This document shows, piece by piece, positions 43,615 through 53,161 of a stretch of DNA of 64,000 bases (the first letter of the stretch is position 1; each line of letters begins with the position of its first letter). A model generated the notes under the pieces. It was not told the origin of the DNA and did not search any database. It worked only from the letters and a program-made list of their open reading frames with translations. A program made the translations under genes and the position numbers. This DNA is from an uncultured Eubacterium sp. (GTDB taxonomy: Bacteria; Bacillota; Clostridia; Lachnospirales; Lachnospiraceae), in contig CAJUBZ010000008.1 of assembly GCA_910584795.1 (NCBI GenBank), forward strand, positions 52,478 through 116,477, in the 5' to 3' direction.

Positions 43615-44564
43615 CTATAAATTGCACTATGGTTCTATTAATATTATATTGGGGTAAATGCACGAATAAAAATTCTATCTTTAAATTCCACTATAGTTCT
43701 ATTAATATGGAATTTGAAACACCTCCATTATTTCTTGATGAACCTTTAAATTCCACTATGGTTCTATTAATATGAATACAATCGTAATCATTACGGTAAT
43801 GCATATGTTCTTTAAATTCCACTATGGTTCTATTAATATTTTTGTTGATTTGGTAGGTTCTGACGTATCGACCGACTTTAAATTCCACTATGGTTCTATT
43901 AATATCAAAAGTTTTTTTAACAAAACTTAGTAGAATGTTCTTTAAATTCCACTATGGTTCTATTAATATTATCATCAATAATTGGCATATCAGCGTCATT
44001 ATATTCTTTAAATTCCACTATGGTTCTATTAATATTTTGTGTCATACATAACATTTACTATGTTTTTGTTCTTTAAATTCCACTATGGTTCTATTAATAT
44101 TGGAGATAGTTCTTGATATACTTCCTGCCAGTGTTCCTTTAAATTCCACTATGGTTCTATTAATATCAGAAAATGCACAGAGTGAAATTAATGCGGCAAT
44201 TTTCTTTAAATTCCACTATGGTTCTATTAATATTATGACGAGATAAAAGAGCAGATGGAAAAGATATATCCTTTAAATTCCACTATGGTTCTATTAATAT
44301 GCCATAGAAGGAAAGATAAAAGTTAAACGTAACTGTCTTTAAATTCCACTATGGTTCTATTAATATACATATTCAGATACGTTTTTAGCGTCTTTTGTAT
44401 ATGCTTTAAATTCCACTATGGTTCTATTAATATCCTCTTGGGTTTACATCCTGTGGAACGAATACATCCTTTAAATTCCACTATGGTTCTATTAATATTG
44501 TAGCGTTCGCTGTTATGATTGACGGAATATCACTCTTTAAATTCCACTATGGTTCTATTAATAT
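43615..44564 (-). CRISPR. Type I-B CRISPR array, 15 repeats, 14 spacers
   Basis: 30-bp repeats, plus-strand text CTTTAAATTCCACTATGG, then TTCTATTAATAT. Starts: 43615, 43679, 43744, 43810, 43876, 43940, 44006, 44071, 44137, 44204, 44271, 44337, 44404, 44469, 44535. Spacers are 34, 35, 36, 36, 34, 36, 35, 36, 37, 37, 36, 37, 35 and 36 nt. The first two repeats (left) carry 2 and 1 changes. The reverse complement (ATATTAATAG..GGAATTTAAAG) is like known Clostridium I-B repeats, so transcription is from the minus strand and the leader is at the right. The expected crRNA 5' handle is ATTTAAAG. Spacers look unrelated to one another. Confidence 0.98.
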
Positions 44565-44747
44565 CCGTCGACTCAAAGGCTCTATATTAACTGTCTTTGA
44601 GATATACCTTTTGTCTACCTCATAAAAAAATATAAATAATTAATTTGTTAATCAATTATGTAATAACAAAACACCCATCTGTTCCAGCAAATAAAGACAT
44701 TGTCAACTAAGGTGTTTTTTCCCCTCATCATAGGTCGACAATTTTTT
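44565..44747 (-). promoter_or_regulatory. CRISPR leader
   Basis: 183 bp between cas2 and the first leader-side repeat. It is AT-rich, as leaders are. It includes ACACC/GGTGT hairpin arms (about 44669-44720) with T-runs that could end the cas transcript, and a repeat-like AGTTAATATAG near the array. GTCGAC occurs at both ends (44567-44572 and about 44733). Confidence 0.65.
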
Positions 44748-45026
44748 TCAGATAAATCTAGAAGTCTTATCTTCTTCAATTCCCCAAAACATTTTTTTCA
44801 GCCATCTCGAATCCCGACTTTGAAATACAATTACTGAATCTTCATTCTTTCGTACATGTTTCGAAAGTTCCATCTTTAACTGTATTAGATTTCCTTCTGT
44901 TATCTCCCCTTCAAACACAGAATTTTGTATGTGCGTCAAATACTTTTTACAAATTTTATGTACTCTAGGCAGATTTCTTTTTCCATGATCATCAACTTTT
45001 ATATCATAAACTAAAATAACATACAT
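44748..45026 (-). CDS. cas2: CRISPR adaptation endonuclease Cas2
   Basis: 92 residues. Opening Y-V-I-L-V-Y-D-I-K-V (about 2-11) holds the conserved Asp of the ferredoxin fold. L-P-R-V-H-K-I-C-K-K-Y-L-T-H-I-Q-N-S-V-F-E-G (about 19-40) is the Cas2 hallmark. It bridges two Cas1 dimers during spacer capture. It lies four bases after cas1 and is the last cas gene before the leader. Confidence 0.95.
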   Translation of the reverse strand: MYVILVYDIKVDDHGKRNLPRVHKICKKYLTHIQNSVFEGEITEGNLIQLKMELSKHVRKNEDSVIVFQSRDSRWLKKMFWGIEEDKTSRFI

Positions 45027-45030
45027 CTAA

Positions 45031-46023
45031 CTACCACCATATCTCAAATCCACAATACTCTTTTTCTCCCAACAAATGTTTTACCAATTTATATGCCTCT
45101 AACCGTATAAGATATTGGTACGAAACATTCCTTCCCAGTTCTTTATGCATAATTGTCCTACTCATACACGAATCAATTTCCTGCATAATTTTTTGTGATG
45201 CTTTTTTTGTCAGGTGTAGAAAATTCAATTCTTTTTCAAAGCTTCTCTCTGTTATTTGATTCCGATTTAATAACGAAAAAATCACTCTGTCCCCAATCAA
45301 AGGTTTAAATATTTCTGCCAAATCAAGACACAAAGAAAATCTTCTACTTCCTGGTTCATGCAAGTAACTAATTGTAGGGTTTAACTGTGTATGATATATC
45401 TCTGTCAATACCTTAGAATAGATGATAGTATTGACAAACGAAATAAGGGTATTAATCATATTATCAGGGGGATGCATAACTCTTTTATCAAACTCTATCT
45501 CCTGATCAATAATGATATTCCATGCAGAATAGTAACTCCTTCGTATATTTCCTTCTATCCCCATTAGTTCAGTAACACTTGATAGTTCATCAATTTGCTT
45601 CCTATAATTAATAACCTGCTGCATTTGTTCTGCCACATCTTTTCCCCGCCCATTATAATACCTTAGATTTCTATAAATATTTGCAGATGCCGCCTGTATA
45701 AATTTCTTTGCTAACACCAATCTTTTTTTACTGTCTGTGTAATGTCCAACCTGTCTTACAAGCAATTGCCCTGACAGCAATTTTTCTTTTGGATAAAAAC
45801 TTCCAGTATAAAAACTATAGTAATTAAAAAAATGAAGTACAATTCCATTCTGGGATACAATATTTAGAAAACTACTGTTTAAAGTAATTTCTGACATAAA
45901 ATATATTTCCTCGATATTTTCAATTGGCAAATCCTTCGTATCACCTTCCTCATTTGTAAATCTCAAAGTATTATCCTTCCTTGAAATTTGTCCCATAGAA
46001 AAAATATAATAACTTCCCTTCAT
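45031..46023 (-). CDS. cas1: CRISPR integrase Cas1 (type I-B)
   Basis: 330 residues from ATG at 46023: AAGGAG stands seven bases before it, and the ATG at 46041 overlaps that site. Opening G-S-Y-Y-I-F-S-M-G-Q-I-S-R-K-D-N-T-L is of the Cas1b type. The metal ligands are in G-I-E-G-N-I-R (Glu), S-Y-L-H-E-P-G (His) and L-C-L-D-L-A-E-I-F-K-P (Asp/Glu). It integrates new spacers with Cas2 (44748) and is helped by Cas4 (46094). Confidence 0.96.
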   Translation of the reverse strand: MKGSYYIFSMGQISRKDNTLRFTNEEGDTKDLPIENIEEIYFMSEITLNSSFLNIVSQNGIVLHFFNYYSFYTGSFYPKEKLLSGQLLVRQVGHYTDSKKRLVLAKKFIQAASANIYRNLRYYNGRGKDVAEQMQQVINYRKQIDELSSVTELMGIEGNIRRSYYSAWNIIIDQEIEFDKRVMHPPDNMINTLISFVNTIIYSKVLTEIYHTQLNPTISYLHEPGSRRFSLCLDLAEIFKPLIGDRVIFSLLNRNQITERSFEKELNFLHLTKKASQKIMQEIDSCMSRTIMHKELGRNVSYQYLIRLEAYKLVKHLLGEKEYCGFEIWW

Positions 46024-46093
46024 CCGACCACTCCTTCCCATATGAATAAAGTCTTTAATTTCGCCTAATAAATTAATCTACGATTATTTCAAA

Positions 46094-46606
46094 TCAAATA
46101 AAACATAAATCATAATAAGCACATGATTTACATATATTTTTCTTTTCATTATTAATACTAGAAATCTGACCATCAATTATTCTCTTTATGTGTTCAATAA
46201 CACTTTCCAACACAGCCTCATCCTCGTTATTCAATATAACCTTTATATTTCTCTTTAACAACGGATAATCTATAATCCCCTCTATACCTTCCACTCCCCT
46301 TTGCTTAAGGTAATAAAGATAATATTTCACCTGCCAGATGCCAGCCTCCTCAATTTTTCTGCTCTTTTTCACCTCATGCAATACCTTATAGTCATGTATG
46401 AAATCAATGTTAATTGTACCATCGATTTCGATGTGCTTATTCTCCCTTATGTAAGAACTCTCATCTAAGATCTTTCCCAATTTCACATTTTCATTATTTT
46501 GCTCCATAGAAACCTGATGGCAAAAATACCATAACTTCCTCTTACACACAAAATAATAATAAATCATCATTCCAGATATATTTTTTGTACTATACTCACT
46601 AATCAA
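46094..46606 (-). CDS. cas4: CRISPR exonuclease Cas4
   Basis: 170 residues. The four cysteines for the Fe-S cluster are Cys21 (Y-F-V-C-K-R-K-L-W) and the three of C-K-S-C-A-Y-Y-D-L-C near the end. The nuclease core D-Y-K-V-L-H-E-V-K-K-S (about 71-81) has the D..ExK triad, followed by Q-V-K-Y-Y-L-Y-Y-L-K. It trims prespacers and selects PAMs for Cas1-Cas2. Its start overlaps the cas3 end by eight bp. Confidence 0.95.
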   Translation of the reverse strand: MISEYSTKNISGMMIYYYFVCKRKLWYFCHQVSMEQNNENVKLGKILDESSYIRENKHIEIDGTINIDFIHDYKVLHEVKKSRKIEEAGIWQVKYYLYYLKQRGVEGIEGIIDYPLLKRNIKVILNNEDEAVLESVIEHIKRIIDGQISSINNEKKNICKSCAYYDLCFI

Positions 46607-48857
46607 TAAAGATACCTCCTTTCCTCAACCGTGCCTCCTCGTATAATTTATTTTCTTTCCTGTTTTTCACAAAACCCAATTCTTCAGAATATTCACATTC
46701 AATAATTTCTATTGCATGATTTCTCCCTAGTTTTATTTTTTCTCCTTTTAACTCACATTGTCTTCTCTCATACTCCTGAATACTGAGACAATACTCTTTC
46801 AACTTCGATATCTGTGAAATCCTATCAAATGTGACTGCTTCATTGCTGTTCAGTTTTTCTCTGATAGTCTCAATCTCTTCCCGATATAATTCATATACCA
46901 CATAAGGTATAACATCCACTGTAGAAATATCTCTTAATTTTTTACATGCCTGATTTTCATATGGTACATTTTCAGAAATAATTTGTTTACAATAGGAATA
47001 ATCTTTTTGATATTTAGTTCCTCTTATCTTGTCAATACTAAAATATACATCTATGATTTCTTTCTTCTCTTTCTCAGTGATTATTCCCTGCCTATCTTGC
47101 AAAGCCATTTTAGATAGTTTGTATATATCTGAATTTTCAATATATAACTTAACACTTCCTCTTGGCTTTAAATAAATAAAACAATTTGCTTTGTGTTGAT
47201 ACCACTCCTTTACACCTTTCCTGTTACACCTTCCCATGCGTTGGAATAAAGAAAAAACATCATTTAATTCTGTAAAAAGATAATCAAAATCAATATCCAA
47301 ACTCGCTTCTACCAAAGATGTGCTAATCCATATTTCATATTTTTTATTTAGAATATTATGATTATGTTCAGAAAAGGTTTTACCACATCTCAAAATCTCC
47401 TCTTCCCTTTTCTTTCTATCCTTTTTTATAAATTTACTATGAAGCAACTTCACACTTAAATCAGATAATTCTTCATACAAGCTTTGTGCATTTTCAATCG
47501 AATTGCATACCACAAGTATTTTTGCACTTTTATCATTTTCTATTAAATGATAGTATTTTCTTCTTATATCTTCACTGTCAATTGTCTTATCCATCACTTT
47601 TATATTGTGCCTTGTTGTTCCCTGAGCAGAATAATCTCTCTGAATACAATCACCGTCAAGAACCTTTTTTAATTCATATTCCACAAATGGGGGTAAAGTA
47701 GCCGTCAACACAGCTACTTTACCTCCAACTTGATGAATTCGTTCAATACCGTAAATCAAAAATGCTAGTAGTGATGTATCATACATCTGTATCTCATCAA
47801 TAACAATCTTAGCGTAGGATAACTGTGCCAATTTATATTCATAGCCAGGATACTGAAACACAAAGTCAAACAACTGATCCAATGTCGATATTGTGAGCGG
47901 TAATGCCATCTGACTGGTACATTCCATATAGTTTTCTATATGACTAATTTCTCTGTCATCATTCAGATAGTAAGCTCTCATATCGCTATGTAACAACCCA
48001 AGTCTTTCCTCAATATTTTCTCTCTTAAAAATATCTTCTGCAACTCTCTCATACATTGCATTAATTGCGGTTCTTAATGGTAACACAAAAAAGCCTTTGT
48101 GATTTCCTATCCACCATAGCCCTGCTTCTGTCTTTCCCATTCCAGTTGGTGCAGTAATTATCAGATTATCCTCTGCATTATTCATGCAAAACTTCTGTAA
48201 CTCGTTCCAATCTGCCTTATTATCTTCTTGTCTCCATTCGTATCGCAGTTCTTCCAATTTTGTTTTCATAAAATCATTGATAAATTCTGACGGTATTCCA
48301 GCACTTGAACTGTAATCACATTTATGTAGTAATCCTTTCACAATAATAGCCTTAGAATTTCTATTACAAATCAGATCATTTATTCTACGTATTATTATCC
48401 GATTACGTATCTTTGATAAATTCGCAATACACTGTTCGTATCCTTTTATGTTTTCTTCTATGATGTCTGCTTTTTCTTCCAATATTTGTACTAAATTATC
48501 TCGCAATTTGTGATGATAAACAATCGCCATTGCCACGATATAATACTCCTCCTTTTTTTCAAAAAGAGTTTCCGGCAAAAATAACATCGAAAGAACATTA
48601 TGCGGCACTTCTCGATCTTCATTAAATTTAGATCGAGTGATTATTCTTTTTTGAAAACTGTCATTGATTTTGCCATAATCGTGATATTCGCATGCTACAT
48701 TTAGTAACGAATAGATTTCGTCACTAATATACCCGAATTTTTTCAACCTCTTTGCTTCTACTTTTAGTTTATCTGTGTGTGCCCTTATGCTTTCATCCGG
48801 CTTTGCAAACTTTGTTTTTAAATCATTTATCAATCTTGTATCGTTCTCCACTTTCAT
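46599..48857 (-). CDS. cas3: CRISPR helicase-nuclease Cas3
   Basis: 752 residues. The HD nuclease domain is N-terminal: H26-type, Y-H-D-Y-G-K (His59-Asp60), V-P-H-N (about 85-88), H-H-K (115-117). The SF2 helicase has Walker A A-P-T-G-M-G-K-T (236-243), DEIQ box I-D-E-I-Q-M-Y-D, motif III L-T-A-T-L-P-P, and motif VI Q-R-M-G-R-C-N-R-K-G. Both halves are intact, so it can unwind and cut DNA recruited by Cascade. It lies 82 bp downstream of cas5; GGAGGAAAG precedes ATG. Confidence 0.97.
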   Translation of the reverse strand: MKVENDTRLINDLKTKFAKPDESIRAHTDKLKVEAKRLKKFGYISDEIYSLLNVACEYHDYGKINDSFQKRIITRSKFNEDREVPHNVLSMLFLPETLFEKKEEYYIVAMAIVYHHKLRDNLVQILEEKADIIEENIKGYEQCIANLSKIRNRIIIRRINDLICNRNSKAIIVKGLLHKCDYSSSAGIPSEFINDFMKTKLEELRYEWRQEDNKADWNELQKFCMNNAEDNLIITAPTGMGKTEAGLWWIGNHKGFFVLPLRTAINAMYERVAEDIFKRENIEERLGLLHSDMRAYYLNDDREISHIENYMECTSQMALPLTISTLDQLFDFVFQYPGYEYKLAQLSYAKIVIDEIQMYDTSLLAFLIYGIERIHQVGGKVAVLTATLPPFVEYELKKVLDGDCIQRDYSAQGTTRHNIKVMDKTIDSEDIRRKYYHLIENDKSAKILVVCNSIENAQSLYEELSDLSVKLLHSKFIKKDRKKREEEILRCGKTFSEHNHNILNKKYEIWISTSLVEASLDIDFDYLFTELNDVFSLFQRMGRCNRKGVKEWYQHKANCFIYLKPRGSVKLYIENSDIYKLSKMALQDRQGIITEKEKKEIIDVYFSIDKIRGTKYQKDYSYCKQIISENVPYENQACKKLRDISTVDVIPYVVYELYREEIETIREKLNSNEAVTFDRISQISKLKEYCLSIQEYERRQCELKGEKIKLGRNHAIEIIECEYSEELGFVKNRKENKLYEEARLRKGGIFID

Positions 48858-48939
48858 ATTCCTGAACTTTCCTCCACCATAACAACAAGACCATCACCAA
48901 AAGTAAGCAATAAACATTTTACATGATGGCATATCCTAT

Positions 48940-50037
48940 TTACAGTAAATTTACAATATAATACTTTTCATCATTTAATCTGTCTATAAAAACATTAGTT
49001 GCACCATTCATAATTTGAAAATTAGAAGTATAAACTACACTTTTCTTATTGAATACTCTTTTGTTTTCTTTAATCTCATAATTTTTATTCAGTAAATATC
49101 TAGTGCCATATATATGTATTCCCTCACGAAGCGTTCCTTCTGGAATAATCTGATCTTCTAGAAATACGTTTGCCCCAATAAAGGCTGATTTCTCACATTG
49201 ATAATATTCCCCACCCTCTTCTTGTACTAGTTGTATATCTACAATTTTACATTCCTCCACATTTACAAAATCTTCTCCCCTGCCTAACGCTGTTAAATTT
49301 CTGATGTTATCTACGATATCGTTCATAACATCTTCGTCTGCTTTTACATGAAGTATCAATTGCACATCTGTAAGAATTTCATAATACTTTGGTCCTCTAG
49401 TCAAAGTTTTGAATTTTGATATCGGAATTTGATAATTATCCTGCTCATATTGTTTAAATTTTTCTTTTGCCCTTTTTTCTTTACACGATAACTCTTTTTC
49501 TTTTTGTTTAATTTCCTCTAGCTTACTTACATTCTCTTTGCTACTTTCTTTCACTTTTTTTAATGTTTGTTTTTCCTGCTTTATTCTATCCAGATATGGT
49601 TTCAGTTTTTCTGATTTTAATTTGGTAATCTCGTCATACACATCTTTTAATTGCCTGTATTCATTTAACAATTCCTTATTATAAACCTGTATTGTAATTC
49701 CTTTTCTAAAATCATTTCCCTGTGCCTTCTTCGCTTCTGCAACAATATCAAACGCATTTGACAACATATCTGCATTTTTCATTTTTACCAGACATCCCCT
49801 ATCATTTTGCAGCGAATTTAAAAAACAACTATCATAATATACTCTCCGAATCAATCCACCATACTCTCCCTGAATACTGATATCCATAGGATGGTACTCC
49901 TGATATCTGCAAGCTTTATGTAATGCCCCAATCACAGTGGATAATGGAGGAAGAGGGTATGTCATTTTATTATCGACCGTCTCTTCTCTTCTATAATGAG
50001 CCATTTCCTGCGTTAACTTTATTCTTACAACTTTCAT
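48940..50037 (-). CDS. cas5: Cascade subunit Cas5 (type I-B) with coiled-coil insertion
   Basis: 365 residues, against about 220-260 usually. Residues 1-115 carry the RAMP start M-K-V-V-R-I-K-L-T-Q-E-M-A-H-Y-R and the P-L-P-P-L-S-T-V-I-G-A-L motif; residues 205-365 resume with K-T-L-T-R-G-P-K-Y-Y-E-I-L and the glycine-containing L-T-A-L-G-R-G-E-D-F. Between them about 121-200 is a Lys/Glu-rich segment with heptads that predicts a long coiled coil. Cas5 holds the crRNA 5' handle. The next gene upstream is cas7, three bases away. Confidence 0.93.
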   Translation of the reverse strand: MKVVRIKLTQEMAHYRREETVDNKMTYPLPPLSTVIGALHKACRYQEYHPMDISIQGEYGGLIRRVYYDSCFLNSLQNDRGCLVKMKNADMLSNAFDIVAEAKKAQGNDFRKGITIQVYNKELLNEYRQLKDVYDEITKLKSEKLKPYLDRIKQEKQTLKKVKESSKENVSKLEEIKQKEKELSCKEKRAKEKFKQYEQDNYQIPISKFKTLTRGPKYYEILTDVQLILHVKADEDVMNDIVDNIRNLTALGRGEDFVNVEECKIVDIQLVQEEGGEYYQCEKSAFIGANVFLEDQIIPEGTLREGIHIYGTRYLLNKNYEIKENKRVFNKKSVVYTSNFQIMNGATNVFIDRLNDEKYYIVNLL

Positions 50038-50040
50038 AAG

Positions 50041-50919
50041 CTATACTCCGTAATATTCTTTCACGTTGCTTTTTAAGTTCTCAAAAAATCTTGTAATGGA
50101 TAACGGCTTCAACTCTTTTTCAATATCATTCTCATTTTCTAGCACTCCACATTCCAACAATCCTACATAAAATCCCTTAGATATTTTATCTTTTAAATCC
50201 TTTGTTATTATTAATTTGTGTCCTTTGATATTAACAACATTTTCAAAATAATGTGTTTTTCTATCCGACAATCCTCCTACCACAAAAATAGGCTCCGCAT
50301 TATCGAGATTTCCTTTCACAACCAAAGATAAATTCTCAATCGCATTCAACAATGAAACAACTCTATCATTTTTTTCTGTCTTTTCTGCCTCTGCATCAAA
50401 ATTTTCATCCTTTCCCACCATATCCAAATCTATCGTCATACTGTATGACTTTAGTGATTTATCATACTCATATTGATAAGGCATCAACCCTACCTCTTTT
50501 GGGTTCTGCTGCACATTTAAATTGTTCTCTTTTGCATGAGCCGAAGCAAGGTAAAGGTTATTATGAAATCTTGTCTCATTAATAAAACTCTCACAGGAGA
50601 TTGCATCTGTCAAATAAAAAGAACTGTTTCTAACATACGTTGTACCCTGCGTGGACATATATCCACCTTCCAATGCTCTACATGTCGCCGCATTCACCTC
50701 TTCTGAAACATATTTTTGCATAGCACCATCTAACTGTGTATGCAAATCATCATATAATCCCGCCTGCACGCAAGTTGCATTTTTTAAACTCTCTCTGCTT
50801 CTGATTGCATATACTTTTTGGTTTTTAAACACTTTCTGTACACTCGAAATATTTCCTAACCCTTCCGAATAATTGCTCGTCATATTTGCAACTACTGTAA
50901 TTGTTAAAGCTTTACTCAT
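50041..50919 (-). CDS. cas7: Cascade backbone Cas7 (Cst2/DevR)
   Basis: 292 residues. Opening L-T-I-T-V-V-A-N-M-T-S-N-Y-S-E-G-L-G-N-I and A-I-R-S-R-E-S-L-K-N-A (about 37-47) define the Cst2/DevR group of type I-B. The centre (about 100-200) is the thumb/palm insert, with Y-E-Y-D-K-S-L-K-S-Y. Several copies coat the crRNA. It is preceded by cas8 (41 bp) with AGGAGGAAAT before its ATG. Confidence 0.95.
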   Translation of the reverse strand: MSKALTITVVANMTSNYSEGLGNISSVQKVFKNQKVYAIRSRESLKNATCVQAGLYDDLHTQLDGAMQKYVSEEVNAATCRALEGGYMSTQGTTYVRNSSFYLTDAISCESFINETRFHNNLYLASAHAKENNLNVQQNPKEVGLMPYQYEYDKSLKSYSMTIDLDMVGKDENFDAEAEKTEKNDRVVSLLNAIENLSLVVKGNLDNAEPIFVVGGLSDRKTHYFENVVNIKGHKLIITKDLKDKISKGFYVGLLECGVLENENDIEKELKPLSITRFFENLKSNVKEYYGV

Positions 50920-50960
50920 TTCTATTTCCTCCTCATCTTTTTTATTTAAATACTTTCATT

Positions 50961-51254
50961 TTACTTCTCTTTATTTTCCATATATTTTTCCAGACCATTT
51001 GCAAAAGCAAAAACTAGATTTTTATTTTGTTCCGGATTTTCAAAAAATTTGTATGCAAATGGCATAGAAACACTTGCATATGCAGATAATTGCAATATAA
51101 TTTCACTTACACGGTCATAATCATGAAATACCAAAGCACTAATTAATTTTTGTCGATATGAACACAACTTATTCTCTGGTATCGAACTTGCCACTACAAA
51201 TGCACAATTTTTAGCACGTTTAATACCCTCTGATAATTTCTTTTCATTTTCCAT
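50961..51254 (-). CDS. cas11: Internal in-frame Cas11 small subunit
   Basis: Within cas8, ATG at 51254 (Met392, in frame) is preceded 11 bases upstream by AAAGGAG, a full ribosome site in the middle of a coding region. The product would be 97 residues (M-E-N-E-K-K-L-S-E-G-I-K-R through Y-M-E-N-K-E-K), all helical, the size of Cas11. Independent translation of Cas11 from within cas8 is established for type I-B, I-C and I-D systems. Here it is inferred from sequence. Confidence 0.65.
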   Translation of the reverse strand: MENEKKLSEGIKRAKNCAFVVASSIPENKLCSYRQKLISALVFHDYDRVSEIILQLSAYASVSMPFAYKFFENPEQNKNLVFAFANGLEKYMENKEK

Positions 51255-52427
51255 TTTGTTGATCTCTCCTTTCCATTCCCAATCCAACTCAATAAGAATA
51301 TTTATAATCCCATGTAAATATAATCTATTTACACCTTTGATTTCTTTTATTTTTAATAATTTCTCTATTAATTTTTCAAATCCCAGAGAATTGAGACAGC
51401 AATCTACGATTTCTTCCTGAACATCTAACCAATAATCTTTTCCTAATTCAAGCCTAAATTTCAAATCACCAAATTCTTTATGTTTACTAACAAGCTTCTT
51501 TGTTATCTTTTCCATTGCAGAAATTGCTGATTTTCTAATGAATAAAGACTCATAATACTCTTTATCTCTTTCCTTAACAATAACCTCCACATCATATTTC
51601 AGAAAACTAATAGAATCCGCAATCGTTTTTAACAAAGTCACTTTAATATTCTGCCTTTCTGAAAGATTATCCAATACAGCATTTATTTTATTGTAAGTCT
51701 GCATCAATAAATCAATCGAATAATTATTGTTTATCATGACAGCGTCATAACTTTTTGTAAACGCAAATGGTATGAAATCAAATTCCAAACAATCTGTCGT
51801 AACCAGGGTTCTTGTATCAAAATTATACGATGTTGATTTACTCTTACGATTTCTATCAACATTGAATCCTAGCAATCTACAATGAAGATTATGCTCTGAA
51901 AATAATAGTTTTACATTAGCAAAATTGCGATACATACTCATTTTATTTCTGAATGTCTCTTTTATAATTTCAGATCTGTTATTTTCTAGTAATTCAATTA
52001 TCTGCTCTGGATTCGTTCCATCAAATTTGATACCTTTAAATACTTTTTTTAAAATTGTATTTGCCTCAGTTCCTGTCAACAGACTATTTACTTCCCTAAT
52101 TTCTTCTTCTGTAAATTCTTCTTTTTTTAACTTCTTTTCCACTTTCGTATGTTGCATATCCGAACCAAAAAAATATTCTGCGAACAATAAATAGTTTTTT
52201 TCTATGATATTTTCCCTACGATATGCAAGACCTTCAAATCCCAACAATTCCTCTGAATTATCAAATAGGTTGCAATTCTCAGTCACTGTGAATATCTCAT
52301 AACAACCATGAAATTCCTGACCCCAAAAATCAAAATATTGTTTTAATCCTATAATAGCTGCTGCATACCTCCAATCAGTTGGAAACAAAATTGTATCATA
52401 TTTATAGTCTTTTAGCTGTTTTCTCAC
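50961..52427 (-). CDS. cas8b1: Cascade large subunit Cas8b1 (Cst1)
   Basis: 488 residues, opening L-K-D-Y-K-Y-D-T-I-L-F-P-T-D-W-R-Y-A-A-A-I. The order between cas6 and cas7, the size and the start fit Cst1/Cas8b1, which recognises the PAM. It has no zinc-finger cluster I can see. Its last ~97 residues are all-helical and probably correspond to a small subunit that can also be made separately (see 50961-51254). It starts two bases after the cas6 stop. Confidence 0.9.
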   Translation of the reverse strand: MRKQLKDYKYDTILFPTDWRYAAAIIGLKQYFDFWGQEFHGCYEIFTVTENCNLFDNSEELLGFEGLAYRRENIIEKNYLLFAEYFFGSDMQHTKVEKKLKKEEFTEEEIREVNSLLTGTEANTILKKVFKGIKFDGTNPEQIIELLENNRSEIIKETFRNKMSMYRNFANVKLLFSEHNLHCRLLGFNVDRNRKSKSTSYNFDTRTLVTTDCLEFDFIPFAFTKSYDAVMINNNYSIDLLMQTYNKINAVLDNLSERQNIKVTLLKTIADSISFLKYDVEVIVKERDKEYYESLFIRKSAISAMEKITKKLVSKHKEFGDLKFRLELGKDYWLDVQEEIVDCCLNSLGFEKLIEKLLKIKEIKGVNRLYLHGIINILIELDWEWKGEINKMENEKKLSEGIKRAKNCAFVVASSIPENKLCSYRQKLISALVFHDYDRVSEIILQLSAYASVSMPFAYKFFENPEQNKNLVFAFANGLEKYMENKEK

Positions 52428-52429
52428 GC

Positions 52430-53161
52430 CTACACCTCCTCAATGGCCATATCTACAAAAGCAAATCCTTCACTTCTTCTAGATCCGATTCCACTTTTAT
52501 ATAGAAAATTCAACACTGATTTATTTCCTTCAACCATCACATAACCCAAACTACATGGTATAGAACATCCATAATGTTTTACTACAACTTTTTTCATATT
52601 GATTGGTGTTATTTTTAAATCCTTAATCTGCTCTTGATTATATCCAGCATTTAACAACTGATTTGTAATAACAGCAAGGCTTTCTGATACAAACTCTTCG
52701 TCATGAAACACATAATAGTAATCTTTATTGTTGTTCCTATTATGCTTTCTGATTACTAATGGAGCACACATTTTGAATAATACCTGATTGCTGTTTACTT
52801 CCTGCTCTTTCAGCAGTCGAATACTTGTAATATTGTAAAAATTATTATTTGACAACGGAATTTTTACCTTTTGTTGTTCACTCAATGCTGCAAATAAAAT
52901 ATAACCCATTGTTCTGTCATAAGTAGAAAATGTTACCGAAAAAATCCTCTTGTCCAATTTAATCGTACTTTTATAAAAATCAGCCTTTGGTAATTTGACT
53001 GTAAAAGTGTAATCTTTGGATTTTGTTCCACAAAAGAATTGTTTAAAATATTTCCCACCATTTGCATGTGTTAAACTTTTTTTAATTAGAGATAAAATAG
53101 CCTTTCGATATTCTATGGGAAGTTCAGGTTTTTCTAAAGTTATTTCTAACTTAAATCTCAT
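52430..53161 (-). CDS. cas6: CRISPR RNA endonuclease Cas6
   Basis: 243 residues. Opening M-R-F-K-L-E-I-T-L-E-K-P-E-L-P-I-E-Y-R (RAMP fold 1) and the C-terminal glycine-rich loop L-Y-K-S-G-I-G-S-R-R-S-E-G-F-A-F identify Cas6. A histidine at about 28 (L-T-H-A-N-G-G) could be catalytic. It cuts pre-crRNA within the repeats. AAAGGAGG precedes ATG. It is the first gene of the eight-gene cas operon. Confidence 0.95.
   Translation of the reverse strand: MRFKLEITLEKPELPIEYRKAILSLIKKSLTHANGGKYFKQFFCGTKSKDYTFTVKLPKADFYKSTIKLDKRIFSVTFSTYDRTMGYILFAALSEQQKVKIPLSNNNFYNITSIRLLKEQEVNSNQVLFKMCAPLVIRKHNRNNNKDYYYVFHDEEFVSESLAVITNQLLNAGYNQEQIKDLKITPINMKKVVVKHYGCSIPCSLGYVMVEGNKSVLNFLYKSGIGSRRSEGFAFVDMAIEEV

Noticed and set aside
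43691..43888. 65-codon minus frame with repeated N-R-T-I-V-E-F-K
   Set aside because: It is a translation of CRISPR repeats.
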